From NCBI GenBank assembly GCA_023459275.1, contig JAEWVC010000034.1, forward strand, positions 7,879 through 71,878: a stretch of 64,000 bases of DNA, written 5' to 3'. This stretch comes from Bacillota bacterium (GTDB lineage: Bacteria > Bacillota > Clostridia > Christensenellales > Aristaeellaceae). This document shows, piece after piece, positions 34,899 to 44,267 of the stretch (position 1 is its first letter; every line of letters begins with the position of its first letter). Position numbers and translations under genes: made by a program. Under the pieces are notes generated by a model, which was given only the letters and a program-made list of their open reading frames with translations, was not told where the DNA came from and searched no databases.

Positions 34899-35753
34899 AT
34901 GGGAGGAGCCGATACGCAGACGAAGCAGTCGCAGGCACTTGACAGGATGGCGGCTTTCGGCGGGTTCCAATGCCCTGCCTGCGGCGCTCCCCTTGTTGCG
35001 ATGGAGGCATGCCTGCGCTGCGAAAAGGGGCATACCTACGATGTGGCCCGCAAGGGATACGTACATCTGCATCATAAGACCGTATCGGGTTTTTATGACA
35101 AAACGCTGTTTCGCGCCAGGCGCGCCGTGTTCGAGGCCGGGTTTTACCTTCCCGTGATCCAGGCGCTTGCAGAAGTCCTTATCCCGCTTTCCCCCCGGGC
35201 GCTGCTGGACGCGGGCTGCGGGGAGGGGTATTATCTGTCCGCCCTTTCCCCCATGCTGCCGGAGACCTTCCTTGCAGGGCTTGACCTGTCCAAGGAGGCC
35301 ATCCAAAGCGCCGCGGCCAGGGGCGGCCCCATGGTATACTGTGTGGGCACCCTGAACCGGCTCCCCTTCGCGGACCATACCTTTGACGCTGTCCTGAACA
35401 TCCTTTCCCCCGCCAGTTACGAAAGTTTCGCAAGGGTCCTGCGCAAGGACGGGCTGCTGATCAAAATCATGCCGGGAAGCCTGTACCTGAACGAGATCAG
35501 GGAAAGGCTGGGCGCTGTAAAGCCGTATGACGACACCTTGACGCCCGCCTATCTCGCCCGGCACATGCGTGTTCTGCGCACGGAACGGCTGACCTACGCA
35601 CGGCCTGTTTCCCCCGAAGAATATGCCTGTTTCATAGTCATGACACCCCTTACCGAAGGCATGGACCCGCGTGAGAAGGAAGCGTTGGCCTTGGCGCCTC
35701 CCAAAAGCATCACCATCGATCTCCATATGGCGGTATGCCGTCCCGCCCTATGA
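34899..35753 (+). CDS. RlmA-type 23S rRNA guanine N1-methyltransferase
   Basis: 284 residues, though the exact start is uncertain: the ATG at 34899 has a poor ribosome site. An N-terminal zinc finger (CPACGAPL, then CLRCEKGHTYD, about 25-50) is followed by the sequence DVARKGYVHLHHK typical of RlmA, and a class I methyltransferase fold with the SAM loop LLDAGCGEGYYLSAL (about 107-120) and NILSPASYESF. RlmA enzymes methylate G745 or G748 in helix 35 of 23S rRNA; the latter type gives tylosin resistance. Confidence 0.88.
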   Translation: MGGADTQTKQSQALDRMAAFGGFQCPACGAPLVAMEACLRCEKGHTYDVARKGYVHLHHKTVSGFYDKTLFRARRAVFEAGFYLPVIQALAEVLIPLSPRALLDAGCGEGYYLSALSPMLPETFLAGLDLSKEAIQSAAARGGPMVYCVGTLNRLPFADHTFDAVLNILSPASYESFARVLRKDGLLIKIMPGSLYLNEIRERLGAVKPYDDTLTPAYLARHMRVLRTERLTYARPVSPEEYACFIVMTPLTEGMDPREKEALALAPPKSITIDLHMAVCRPAL

Positions 35754-35799
35754 CCCGGCATCAGGACGGCATTTAATAACAGGGAAAGCAGGCAGTGCA

Positions 35800-37146
35800 A
35801 TGTTCCAAAAAATAGGGTCCGTCATATTGGCGTTGTTTCTCTTTCTTCCCTCCGCCGCTGCCGCGACGCTGCCCAAATATCCGCCCATTCCCAGTCTTTT
35901 GAGCGTCTCCGTGAAGGGAAAGGAAACAAAGCAGCAAAACGGTAGCATCCTAAGCGTTTATTCCCCCAGTACTGCCAACGGCGCGGTGACAAAGGACCTG
36001 AACGGCATCATCTCCGGGTATATTGACAGGATCGCCCCCACCCTGCCGGAGGGAAAAAGGACGCCGGAGGAGTCCAAGCTGGACATCCGCTGCATCTATT
36101 CCCTGACAGGGGAATCCTGGCTTAGCTTTACAATCCTGGCCCGTACCGTTTATCACCGCCAGACAATGTCGGAAGAAATCACCACCCGTACCTACGACAT
36201 GGAAAGCGGGCGGCAAATACAGCTTACGGATATATTTGATCAGGACAGCCCCGCCTGGGCGCTTCTGTCCGATGCGGTCAGGGCGCAGCTGGGCGCTTAT
36301 TTCCCCGCCGATACCGCGCAGGCCGGCGCGCTGGACGCGCTTATCACAAGGGATGCATTGGAAAACGCGCCCTTTTCGCTGGGCGCTGTGAAGATGGAAT
36401 TGCTCTATCCCGCCAGCCTTGTGTATCCGGGCCGTACCACCCTGATGCGGGTCAAGGTGTACTACAAGGATGTAAGCGGCATGATGACCGAAGAGGCCGC
36501 GAAGCAAACCGACAACAGCCGCTATCCCATGATCGCCCTGACCTTTGACGACGGGCCCCGGTATGTGGGCACGGTGGACTTGCTGGACACCCTGCAGGTC
36601 TACGGAGCGAAGGCCACCTTCTTTTTGATCGGCGACCAGATGGAAAAACACAGGGACGTGGTGCAGCGGGAGCATGATGAGGGCCACACAGTGGCCAGCC
36701 ATACCTGGAACCATTACGATCCAAGAAACCTGACCGTGGAAGAGCTCTTTGCCAATAAAGCCCAGTTTGACAGCATGCTTTCCAGCATCACCGGGACAAC
36801 CGCCCCCTTTATGCGCGCGCCGGGGGGAAGGTATCAGGAGTTTGTAAAAAGCGGGATCGGCCTGCCCCTGATCCAGTGGTCGGTCATCAGCGGGGACATA
36901 AAAACGGAAAAATACAAGGATATTGCCCAGACCGTTTTGGGCAACGCCCGGCACGGCGGCATCATTCTGATGCACGACAGCAGGGACGCCACCGTCAAGT
37001 CCATGACCAGACTGCTGTCCTTCCTGCGCAAAAAGGGGTTTCTCTGTGTCACTGTGGAGGACCTGTTCGTCCAGAACAATATGGAGCTGCTGCCCAATAC
37101 CGTTTACCGGGATGCCAACGGGTGGATTGAGACGGATGGGCTGTAA
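35800..37146 (+). CDS. PdaC-like polysaccharide deacetylase
   Basis: 448 residues from the ATG at 35800. A signal peptide (VILALFLFLPSAAAA, about 8-22) is followed by a DUF4163/DUF3298 region (about 50-230) and a NodB deacetylase domain (about 245-435). NodB motifs present are TFDDGP (catalytic Asp and metal Asp), SHTWNH (metal His pair) and the final ILMHD. The same domain order occurs in Bacillus PdaC, which deacetylates MurNAc in peptidoglycan. It starts 46 bp after the RlmA-type gene and ends at a terminator. Confidence 0.9.
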   Translation: MFQKIGSVILALFLFLPSAAAATLPKYPPIPSLLSVSVKGKETKQQNGSILSVYSPSTANGAVTKDLNGIISGYIDRIAPTLPEGKRTPEESKLDIRCIYSLTGESWLSFTILARTVYHRQTMSEEITTRTYDMESGRQIQLTDIFDQDSPAWALLSDAVRAQLGAYFPADTAQAGALDALITRDALENAPFSLGAVKMELLYPASLVYPGRTTLMRVKVYYKDVSGMMTEEAAKQTDNSRYPMIALTFDDGPRYVGTVDLLDTLQVYGAKATFFLIGDQMEKHRDVVQREHDEGHTVASHTWNHYDPRNLTVEELFANKAQFDSMLSSITGTTAPFMRAPGGRYQEFVKSGIGLPLIQWSVISGDIKTEKYKDIAQTVLGNARHGGIILMHDSRDATVKSMTRLLSFLRKKGFLCVTVEDLFVQNNMELLPNTVYRDANGWIETDGL

Positions 37147-37166
37147 AAACATAGAAGTGCCAAGGA

Positions 37167-37205
37167 AAAACCGGGACGGGAACTTGCTCCGCCCCGGTTT
37201 TTCTT
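37167..37205 (+). terminator. Terminator after the deacetylase gene
   Basis: AAACCGGG pairs with CCCCGGTTT (about 37168 and 37192-37200), followed by TTCTTT. It is usable in both directions because the epimerase gene converges at 37210. Confidence 0.8.
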
Positions 37206-37209
37206 TGCG

Positions 37210-38265
37210 TCATTTGCCCTTTGCAGGCGCCGCCTTCGGCCACCGCTCCCTCTTCCCCGCGGGAGGGCCCTGCCTTTCCCGCTCCCACAAAACGATATCC
37301 CGCATGGTTTCCTCCACAGGGCGTACCGTGTACCCAAGCTCCTTTTTCGCTTTATCGCTGACAAACCAATCGTTGGTGTTCAGCGTATACAGGGAATACC
37401 TGGTAAACACGGGTGTCCTGCTGCGCAGCCCATCAAGGGCCTCCGCCAGGGGGGAGAAGGCGGCCACCAGCCCAAGGGGCAGCGCGATGGGGCGCCGTTT
37501 GATTCCAGCGGCCTTTTGCAGCAGGTCCATCAGCCGGCGCATATCGAAGTGCGCGTTGGACAGAATGTAGCATTCCCCCGCCCTGCCCTTGTCAAGGGCC
37601 AGCAGGCAGCCCATGGCCACATCCCGCACGTCCACGAAATCATACCCTCCCCTGACGATGGCCGGGAGGCGCCCGTACAGGTAGTCCCTGAAAACCTGAT
37701 TGCTGGGATTCCGGCCGTTGTCTCCGGGGCCAATGATGCCGCTGGGATGCACAATCACCGCGTTCAGGCCGCTTTTGGCAGCGTCCATCACGATTTGGCT
37801 GGCCTCCGCCTTTGTTTTGGCGTAGGCCCCCTTCACGCTGCCGCTGTCGAAGGCGTTCACCTCCGCGACGGATGTTCCCTTGGGCTTCTCCGGCAGGGCA
37901 TGGACAGAGCTTATGTATAAAAGCCGGCCGGCCCCGCGCTCCCGGCACAGCTCCACGACATTTTTGGTGCCCTCCACATTCACGCGGCGGAGGTTTTCAT
38001 TCACTTTTGCCGCAATGGACACAATACCCGCCGCATGGATCACAAGGGCCTTTACATCCGCCGGAACATCAAAAAAGGGGCGGAGGGATTCCTTGTCCCG
38101 TACATCCCCCAAAACAACCTCCATGGGAAGACCCCGCAGCAGGGAATCGTCCTCCCTAGGCAGCATCAGCGCCCGCACGGCGTCGCCCCTTTTCAGAAGC
38201 AGCTTCACAATCTGGCTGCCCAAATGCCCGAAAGCGCCTGTTACCAGGTAAAGCATCTTTGTCAA
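37210..38265 (-). CDS. NAD-dependent epimerase/dehydratase
   Basis: 351 residues. The start is best placed at the TTG at 38265, with AAAGGGG eight bases upstream; the long frame above it contains the promoter. It is an extended short-chain dehydrogenase: the Rossmann loop is TGAFGHLGSQI, catalytic Ser and Tyr-xxx-Lys are in YISSVHAL and GAYAKTKAE, and NAD contacts are in VHPSGIIGPGD. The type is close to dihydroflavonol-reductase-like or nucleoside-sugar epimerases; the substrate is unknown. It is divergent from a TetR regulator and has an operator just after its promoter. Confidence 0.88.
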   Translation of the reverse strand: MTKMLYLVTGAFGHLGSQIVKLLLKRGDAVRALMLPREDDSLLRGLPMEVVLGDVRDKESLRPFFDVPADVKALVIHAAGIVSIAAKVNENLRRVNVEGTKNVVELCRERGAGRLLYISSVHALPEKPKGTSVAEVNAFDSGSVKGAYAKTKAEASQIVMDAAKSGLNAVIVHPSGIIGPGDNGRNPSNQVFRDYLYGRLPAIVRGGYDFVDVRDVAMGCLLALDKGRAGECYILSNAHFDMRRLMDLLQKAAGIKRRPIALPLGLVAAFSPLAEALDGLRSRTPVFTRYSLYTLNTNDWFVSDKAKKELGYTVRPVEETMRDIVLWERERQGPPAGKRERWPKAAPAKGK

Positions 38266-38292
38266 AGCGAATTCCCCTTTCCAAATAATAAA

Positions 38293-38305
38293 CAACAAGT
38301 TGTTG
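38293..38305. promoter_or_regulatory. Candidate TetR-family operator
   Basis: CAACAAGTTGTTG is a perfect inverted repeat around a central G. It lies about 20 bp after the -10 of the epimerase promoter and covers the TTGTTG -35 candidate of the regulator's own promoter, the expected site for autorepression and repression of the epimerase. Confidence 0.55.
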
Positions 38306-38322
38306 ATTATCTTGCCTATTCT

Positions 38323-38351
38323 ATTATAATAATGAAGGGAAGCACGTACAA
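38323..38351 (-). promoter_or_regulatory. Epimerase promoter
   Basis: On the minus strand, TTGTAC (38346-38351), 17 bp, TATAAT (38323-38328). On the plus strand the same AT-rich block offers TATAAT (38325-38330), 19 bp after TTGTTG, for the TetR gene. Confidence 0.6.
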
Positions 38352-38433
38352 CAGACAGGCTTTGCGAAACTGTAGGTAACCCGACAGAGTTTGCGGAAAG
38401 TGTACGATACGATTGTAAAAAGGGGGCGGCACG

Positions 38434-39009
38434 GTGGAAAAGGAAACGGACCAGCGGGTCAAAATGACGAGGATGATGCTGCGGCGCGGTTTGATCAGCC
38501 TGCTGGAGGAGAAGCGTCTGAATGAGATCAGCGTGACCGAGCTGTGCCGGCTGTCGGGCATCAACCGGGGCACCTTTTATGCCCATTTCCAGGATATCAA
38601 CGACCTGCACAGGAGCATTGAGGAGGAGGTATTCGGGGAGATTCAAAGGACGCTGAACGCCCACCCGGCCCATCCGACAGGTTTCCGGGCCGGGAAGGAG
38701 CAAAGCATCTATTACGCCGTGTACGATTTTCTGCAGCAAAGCGGCGACTTCCGCAGCCTGCTGATGAACAGCCAGGCCTACAACCCGCTTTTGCAAAAGC
38801 TGCTGGCGGTGGGATACGGGATTTTTGCCGCGGAATACAAAAGGCTCCACCCCGGCAAGGAGGAGGAGCAGATACGCTTCGTGTTCAATTTTGTGGCCGC
38901 CGGGCTTTTGAGCCTGCTGAAGGAGTGGATCGCCGGCGGGCGCAGGGAAAGCGTGGACGAGATGGCCAGGCGGACGGAAAAGCTGGCGCTGGCCTGCATC
39001 ATGGCATAG
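38434..39009 (+). CDS. TetR/AcrR-family regulator
   Basis: 191 residues, GTG start. The N-terminal HTH (about 10-60) has LISLLEEKRLNEISVTELCRLSGINRGTFYAHF, given here only as a position: residues 21-52. The C-terminal half is helical and matches the TetR_C-type ligand-binding domains with a late ARRTEKL helix. It is divergent from the epimerase, with one inverted repeat in the shared promoter region, so it probably represses the epimerase and itself. Confidence 0.88.
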   Translation: MEKETDQRVKMTRMMLRRGLISLLEEKRLNEISVTELCRLSGINRGTFYAHFQDINDLHRSIEEEVFGEIQRTLNAHPAHPTGFRAGKEQSIYYAVYDFLQQSGDFRSLLMNSQAYNPLLQKLLAVGYGIFAAEYKRLHPGKEEEQIRFVFNFVAAGLLSLLKEWIAGGRRESVDEMARRTEKLALACIMA

Positions 39010-39027
39010 GGCGTTCCTTACGCCCCC

Positions 39028-40383
39028 TTACAGATTTGCGCCGTTGTCCGCGATGGTCCGCCCGTACCAATAGGCGGAATCCTTGGGGATGCGCTTTTGC
39101 GTGGCATAATCCACGTACACAAGGCCGAAGCGGTCGGCGTAGCCCTTGGCCCACTCAAAGTTGTCCAGAAAGCTCCATTGGAAGTAGCCCGCCAGGGGGA
39201 TGCCCTCCTGCGCGGCCCGGCGGTATGCAAGCAGGTACCTGTGCAGGTAATCGATGCGGATGGCATCGTGCACCGCGCCGTCCAGGTGGACGGCATCCAG
39301 GCCGGCCATGCCGTTTTCCGTAATGAGAATGGGCGTGTGATACCTTTCGTACAGGAATTTGGGTCCCCAGTACAGGCATTCCGGGGTAATGGGCCATTCC
39401 ACGGCGGTCTTGGCTATCCCCTCGGGATTTTTCTCTTTTTCCGGGCCGTTCTCCCCCGCTTTGACGGAAAGGCCCTGGTAAATATTCTGGCCGTACCAGT
39501 CCAGCTTCTGATGCATGATGGGCAAGTCCTTTTCAAAACCCTGGGGAAGATGCTGCCCAAAAAGCCTGAGGCCATCCTCCGGATAGCGGCCCAGCATCAC
39601 CGGGTCGCTCCACCAGGAGGTGGAAAAAGACCACTGGCCGGGATCGGGACTGACGGAAAAATAGAAGTCCCTGGCCGCCTGAATGTCCCTGGGGTCCTCC
39701 GACACGGGGCAGGCCGGGGCGGAGCAGGGCGCATAGCCCACACGGACGTCCTTTACCGCATCCCGCAGCACGGAAACCGCCAGGCCGTGGGCTTTCATCA
39801 CCTGATGGGACATGCGCACAAGCGTGCGGATGGGCATTTTGAGGCCCGGCGCGTGGATCCCCAGGCCGTAGCCCAAGCCGATGAAGCATTGCGGCTCGTT
39901 GAGCGTAAGAAACCCTTTCACCCGGTCCCCGAAGCGCTTGGCCAGCAGCGCGGCATACTCCGCAAACCAATGCGGGCTGTCCGGGTTCAGCCAGGCGCCC
40001 CTGTCCTGCAGCGCATCCGGGTATTCCCAGTGGAACAGCGTCATCATGGGGGTGATGCCGTTTTCAAGCAGGCAATCGATCAGCCTGTCATAAAAGGCGA
40101 GGCCTTTTTCATTGGCGGCGCCGGTTCCCTGGGGCAGCACCCTGGGCCAGTTGACGGAAAAGCGGTAGGCCTTGATCCCCAAGGAGGCCATCAGCCGCAC
40201 ATCCTCCCGGAATAAACGGTAATGATCGCAGGCCACATCCCCCGTATGCCCCTCAAACACCGCGCCGGGCTCCCTGCAGAACAGGTCCCAGACGCTTAGC
40301 CCCTTGCCGTCCGCATAGGCCGCGCCTTCCACCTGATAGGATGAGGCGGCTGCGCCCCAGATGAAATCCTTTGAAAATCCCAT
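39028..40383 (-). CDS. Glycoside hydrolase family 1 beta-glucosidase
   Basis: 451 residues from the ATG at 40383, with GGGGGAGG eight bases upstream. It is a complete GH1 barrel: start FSKDFIWGAAASSYQVEGA, acid/base Glu in TLNEPQ (about 166), nucleophile Glu in LITENGMAG (about 355) and the late QWSFLDNFEWAKGY that shapes the glycone pocket. No signal peptide, so it acts on imported beta-glucosides. There is no PTS Lic/Bgl context and no phosphate-binding Ser-Lys-x-Tyr pattern was noticed, so a plain beta-glucosidase is more likely than a 6-phospho enzyme. Confidence 0.93.
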   Translation of the reverse strand: MGFSKDFIWGAAASSYQVEGAAYADGKGLSVWDLFCREPGAVFEGHTGDVACDHYRLFREDVRLMASLGIKAYRFSVNWPRVLPQGTGAANEKGLAFYDRLIDCLLENGITPMMTLFHWEYPDALQDRGAWLNPDSPHWFAEYAALLAKRFGDRVKGFLTLNEPQCFIGLGYGLGIHAPGLKMPIRTLVRMSHQVMKAHGLAVSVLRDAVKDVRVGYAPCSAPACPVSEDPRDIQAARDFYFSVSPDPGQWSFSTSWWSDPVMLGRYPEDGLRLFGQHLPQGFEKDLPIMHQKLDWYGQNIYQGLSVKAGENGPEKEKNPEGIAKTAVEWPITPECLYWGPKFLYERYHTPILITENGMAGLDAVHLDGAVHDAIRIDYLHRYLLAYRRAAQEGIPLAGYFQWSFLDNFEWAKGYADRFGLVYVDYATQKRIPKDSAYWYGRTIADNGANL

Positions 40384-40425
40384 GAAAGGAACCTCCCCCG
40401 CCTTTGCGGATGTCATGATTTGTTC

Positions 40426-40454
40426 ATTGTATACCGCGGCCTGCGCACCGTCAA
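40426..40454 (-). promoter_or_regulatory. Promoter of the beta-glucosidase gene
   Basis: On the minus strand, TTGACG (40449-40454), 17 bp, TACAAT (40426-40431), 42 bp before the start. Confidence 0.65.
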
Positions 40455-40463
40455 GAAAGAGCT

Positions 40464-42047
40464 TCACCGGTAGTCGATGGCAAAAAGAGAACCCTTCAGC
40501 TGCTCCTCCGCCTGTGGCCGGATCTCCTGGCTGAGGCTTACGTAGGTCAGGGCGGGCATCTCAAGGAGCGGGGACAGGTCCCCAATGGGGTTCATTTCAA
40601 GACCCAGGTCGGTAACCTCCTCAAGGCTTGCCAGGGGGGTTATATCGGTCAGCCCGCAATTTTTAAGTTCCAGGCGCCGAAGATGGGGAAAACGGCTTGC
40701 AAAGCTTGCGTCCTTCAGCCGGGGGCTTTCCACCCAAAGCTCCTCAAGATCTTCCATCCCGTTGAGCACGGTGATATTGGACGCGGTGATCTGGCAGGCC
40801 ACCAGGGTCAGCACCCGGAGCCTGACAAGGCCGCCCAGCGGGGTAAAATCGTAGATTCCGCTGTTCCCGTTCAGACGAAGCTCCGTAAGGTTTGTAAGGC
40901 CGGCCAGCGGCGAAAGGTCCGCGATATCATTCCACTCAAGGTTCAAGGCCCGCAAGCCTGAAAAGCGGGCCAGGGCGCTGATGTCCGTGATCTTTACTTC
41001 CCCCGGCGCATCCGGGGCGCTCAGCCCGGCGTTAAGCTTAACCAGGGAGGCGGCCCGGCCGGCGCTGATGATGCCCTCCGGCTGGTTGAGTGCCGCCCGG
41101 ACCTTGTTTACAAGCGCCCCGTCCTGAAAGTACACCGCCTGGGCGCTGTCCAGCGCATTGCTGAAAACAGGCACCCGGAGGGGGGTATACCGCCCAGCGG
41201 CAAAGCCGGCAAGAAACAGCACCGCGGCGGCCAGCACCGCCGCCGTGGCCAGGGCGGTTTTTTGTACCGTCCGCTTTTCATAGCGAAGCAGCGCCTTTTT
41301 CATTTTCAGCGGGCTTTGATACCGTTGGTCCGGGTCAAAGGCGGCGCACTTGGCAATGATCCTGCGAAGCTCCGGCTGCCGTACGCGCTTTATCCCGGAG
41401 ACACGGTCGCTGTCCCCGGTGACCAGCCACAAAAGCAGCATCCCCAGCGCGTAGATATCCGTCCGGCCATCCGTTTGGGCAAATCCGAACTGCTCCGGCG
41501 GGGAAAAGCGCTGCGTGCCCAGGCAGACCGTATCCCCGGCGGCGCCCTTGACATACGCCCTGGCGATGGAAAAATCGATGAGCGTCAGCCGCCCCGTCTC
41601 CGTGTCCCTGATGACGTTGGAAGGCTTGATGTCCCGGTGGATCACGGGAGGGTCCAGGCCGCCAAGGTAGATCAGGATATCGCACAGGGAAACGGCTGTC
41701 CGGACCGCCTCGCTTTCGGAAAGCGGCCTTTTGGCGTATTCCTCCAGCGTTTCCCCCGGCACATACGCCCGAAGAACATAGGCCGCCGTTTCATCCCGGA
41801 TGGTTTCCACATAGGCAGGCAGGCCCGGGTGGGAGAGTTTTGAAAAAATGTCCTCTTTAACAGGAACGCCGTCCGTCCGGTAGACCTTGGCCACCACCAG
41901 GCTTTCGCCGGATTTTGCCCGCAGCAGATAGGTTTTGCAGTGGCCGTTGTGCGACAGAAGCTCCAGGGGATCGTATTTGGAAAGCAGCGCCTGCGGCAGT
42001 TCCTCGCTGTACTCTTTTAAAAAAGCCTCGGCGAAGGCGCTACTCAT
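40464..42047 (-). CDS. Membrane Ser/Thr protein kinase with extracellular leucine-rich repeats
   Basis: 527 residues from the ATG at 42047 (GGAGGGG four bases upstream). The kinase domain (about 25-265) has a Lys in VVAKVYR, the catalytic loop VIHRDIKPSNVI, the metal loop as DFS rather than DFG, and TQRFSPPEQF in the activation segment. A membrane helix follows (ALATAAVLAAAVLFLAGFAA, about 285-304), then an outside part with about seven leucine-rich repeats (for example LRALNLEWNDIADLSPLAGL, about 380-500). The pairing of an intracellular kinase with external LRRs is receptor-like and differs from PASTA kinases. It overlaps the HTH gene upstream by 8 bp. Confidence 0.88.
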   Translation of the reverse strand: MSSAFAEAFLKEYSEELPQALLSKYDPLELLSHNGHCKTYLLRAKSGESLVVAKVYRTDGVPVKEDIFSKLSHPGLPAYVETIRDETAAYVLRAYVPGETLEEYAKRPLSESEAVRTAVSLCDILIYLGGLDPPVIHRDIKPSNVIRDTETGRLTLIDFSIARAYVKGAAGDTVCLGTQRFSPPEQFGFAQTDGRTDIYALGMLLLWLVTGDSDRVSGIKRVRQPELRRIIAKCAAFDPDQRYQSPLKMKKALLRYEKRTVQKTALATAAVLAAAVLFLAGFAAGRYTPLRVPVFSNALDSAQAVYFQDGALVNKVRAALNQPEGIISAGRAASLVKLNAGLSAPDAPGEVKITDISALARFSGLRALNLEWNDIADLSPLAGLTNLTELRLNGNSGIYDFTPLGGLVRLRVLTLVACQITASNITVLNGMEDLEELWVESPRLKDASFASRFPHLRRLELKNCGLTDITPLASLEEVTDLGLEMNPIGDLSPLLEMPALTYVSLSQEIRPQAEEQLKGSLFAIDYR

Positions 42048-42504
42048 ACCGCCCCTCCTTGCCCAAAAGAGGCAGGAACAGCTCCTGCAAAAGGGCCTGG
42101 GCTTCCACAAAGCCGATGCCGTTGTTCAGGCAGAACAGGATCACCGCGTCCCGCTTGATTTTGGGATACAGATCACTCTTCCCCGCGGCACGCATCAGGT
42201 CCTGGGCCTGCGACACGTTCAATCCGAAGCCGAAGGCAAGCTGGATCACCTTGTCCCGGGATGGCTGCCGCCGCCCGTTGAAAAGCTGGTGGCCATAGGT
42301 CCTGTCGATGCCGCAGCTTTTGATGACATGCTCGCACACCAGGTCCTTTTCCCGAAGCAGCCTTTGAAGATACAGGTAAAACGGGAGCGTGGGATACGTT
42401 TCCTCAAACTTTTTCAGGATCACATGGAGCGGGGCCGTGGAAAACAACAGCCGCGTGAACTCGCTGTTGTTCCTTGCAACGCCGGCGCAGTCGCGTTCTG
42501 TCAT
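42040..42504 (-). CDS. XRE-like helix-turn-helix protein coupled to the kinase gene
   Basis: 154 residues. A central segment (about 75-115: GIDRTYGHQLFNGRRQPSRD, then VIQLAFGFGLNVSQA) reads as an XRE-type helix-turn-helix, with helical sequence on both sides. The gene has a perfect consensus promoter and its end overlaps the kinase start by 8 bp, so the two proteins are made in concert and the HTH protein is a plausible kinase substrate or regulator. Both a DNA-binding and an adaptor role are possible. Confidence 0.7.
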   Translation of the reverse strand: MTERDCAGVARNNSEFTRLLFSTAPLHVILKKFEETYPTLPFYLYLQRLLREKDLVCEHVIKSCGIDRTYGHQLFNGRRQPSRDKVIQLAFGFGLNVSQAQDLMRAAGKSDLYPKIKRDAVILFCLNNGIGFVEAQALLQELFLPLLGKEGRYE

Positions 42505-42597
42505 GCGCGGAACCCTCCAAATATCAAATCATGCTGTTTTTCGCCTTGTCCGCCATGTCTTGCGCACACGGCGGTTTTCCAGATTTCCATATGCTGT

Positions 42598-42626
42598 ATT
42601 ATACGGGCACCGCCTTCGCTTGTCAA
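42598..42626 (-). promoter_or_regulatory. Consensus promoter of the HTH-kinase operon
   Basis: On the minus strand, TTGACA (42621-42626), 17 bp, TATAAT (42598-42603); both hexamers are perfect. It is divergent from the DUF2232 promoter, 9 bp apart. Confidence 0.8.
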
Positions 42627-42634
42627 ACGTGCGG

Positions 42635-42663
42635 TTGACGGGTCGCCGGTTTTGTTTTACAAT
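42635..42663 (+). promoter_or_regulatory. Promoter of the DUF2232-rplI-dnaB operon
   Basis: TTGACG (42635-42640), 17 bp, TACAAT (42658-42663), 57 bp before the first gene. Confidence 0.7.
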
Positions 42664-42720
42664 GTATAGAACCCTTATGGGAGCCGCTATGCAAGGCGCG
42701 AGCCGAAAAGGAGCTGTCTC

Positions 42721-43791
42721 ATGGCGCATTATCCACTGGTACGCGCCCCCAAGCCGGCGCTTATATGGCCCGCAGCCTGCGTGCTGCTGTTTTGGGCCGT
42801 TTCGTATATTCCCGTACTGTTCCTCACCGTGTGTTTTTTCACGCCGGTGATTTTGGCGGTGTGCGGCGCCAGGGCCGGGCTTGTGCCCATGGCGGCGTGC
42901 GGTATGCTGGCGGTGGCCGCCTGCTATCTGCTGTTTGGACAGGCAGCCGCCGCGCTGGTGATGGCGCTGTATCTGTTGCCCTTTCTGGCGCTCAACGCCT
43001 TTTGCTTCCTTCGGAAGATTCCCTTCTGGCAGGCGGCCGCAGCGCACGCGGTGCTGCTGGCGGCCGTTCAGACCGCTATTTTGATGGTTTTTCGCCAAAT
43101 GGTGGGCGGCGACCTGTTCATCGGCGGCGCCGACTATCTGGTGGACCAGGTGGCCGCGTCGCCCTACGGGGACCTGATCCTGATCCAGCTGTATCAATCC
43201 CGCCTGCTCAATGTACCGGAGGAGTTGGTCACCGGGCCCAAGGCGCTGCTGGAAGCGTTTTACGCCTCCTTAACCACCAGCCTGCTGACGGCCAGCGTGC
43301 GCACGGAACTGCTCAACGGCCTGCGCACCCTTCTGCAAAGCGCCCTGTACGCCCTCCTGCCCTCCACGGTGATCAAAAATGCCATTTTGGCGGGCGTATT
43401 CGGGATGGCGTTTCCCATCCTGGCTTTGCGGAAGAAGGCCGTTATCCTGATGGAGATGCCGCCCTTCTCCACCTGGCACCTAAGCCGCAGGGCGGGCATG
43501 CAGATGCTGGTGCTGGGACTGGGGGGCATGCTGCCCTATGTGGCCTCCAGCCAGGGCATCATGCTGGCCGGCAACATGATGGGCGCGGCGTTCTCCACGG
43601 TGTTTGCGATCCAGGGTGCGGCCTTGCTGGACTTTGTTCAGAAAAAGAACGGCACCCGCCGCTTCTGGCGCAGGGTATGGCCATGCCTGATCTACCTGAT
43701 GGTGCCAACACTGCTGATGATCATGGGCATAGCGGACCAGTTTATGAACATCCGGGGAGTACGTGTTCCAAAAGATAAGGAGGAAAGCTGA
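42721..43791 (+). CDS. DUF2232 membrane protein (YybS-like)
   Basis: 356 residues with about eight membrane helices. The position directly before rplI and the topology match the YybS/DUF2232 family, a distant relative of the ECF transporter S components, usually found next to gdpP and rplI in Bacillota. Here gdpP, the cyclic-di-AMP phosphodiesterase gene normally between them, is missing: rplI follows after 1 bp. Function unknown. Confidence 0.75.
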   Translation: MAHYPLVRAPKPALIWPAACVLLFWAVSYIPVLFLTVCFFTPVILAVCGARAGLVPMAACGMLAVAACYLLFGQAAAALVMALYLLPFLALNAFCFLRKIPFWQAAAAHAVLLAAVQTAILMVFRQMVGGDLFIGGADYLVDQVAASPYGDLILIQLYQSRLLNVPEELVTGPKALLEAFYASLTTSLLTASVRTELLNGLRTLLQSALYALLPSTVIKNAILAGVFGMAFPILALRKKAVILMEMPPFSTWHLSRRAGMQMLVLGLGGMLPYVASSQGIMLAGNMMGAAFSTVFAIQGAALLDFVQKKNGTRRFWRRVWPCLIYLMVPTLLMIMGIADQFMNIRGVRVPKDKEES

Positions 43792-43792
43792 T

Positions 43793-44245
43793 ATGAAGGT
43801 TATTTTGCTGGCGGACGTGAAGGGCACCGGCGCAAAGGATGAAATCATCAACGTATCCGACGGGTTCGCACGCAACTATCTGTTCCCCCGCAAATGGGCC
43901 ATGGAGGCCACGCCCGCCGCGCTGAAGGAAGCCCAGCGCAAGCGGGAAGCGGAGGCGAAACAGGAGGCGGAGCGCAAGGCGGAGGCCCAGGCCAAAGCCC
44001 ACCTGCTCAACGGCAAGGTGATCACGCTTACCGCCAGGTGCGGCGAAAAGGGCAGGCTGTACGGCAGCATCACCTCCCAGGAAATCGCCGACGGGCTGCG
44101 CGAGCAGCACGGCGTGGAAGTGGACAAGCGTAAAATCGAGCTTTCGGAGCCCATCCGCCACACCGGGGATACGGAGGTCACCGTCTGGGTGTACCCCGGC
44201 ATCACCACCGCCATGAAGGTGCATGTTGACGCCGCCGAAAAATAG
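43793..44245 (+). CDS. rplI: 50S ribosomal protein L9
   Basis: 150 residues from the ATG at 43793 (AAGGAGG upstream). The N-domain [19 protein letters not shown] with [16 protein letters not shown] is the L9 signature. A long Ala/Glu/Lys helix links to a C-domain ([16 protein letters not shown]). L9 binds the base of the L1 stalk. It is co-transcribed with DUF2232 and dnaB. Confidence 0.98.
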   Translation: MKVILLADVKGTGAKDEIINVSDGFARNYLFPRKWAMEATPAALKEAQRKREAEAKQEAERKAEAQAKAHLLNGKVITLTARCGEKGRLYGSITSQEIADGLREQHGVEVDKRKIELSEPIRHTGDTEVTVWVYPGITTAMKVHVDAAEK

Positions 44246-44267
44246 CCGGAATGCGGAGGTCACGCCC

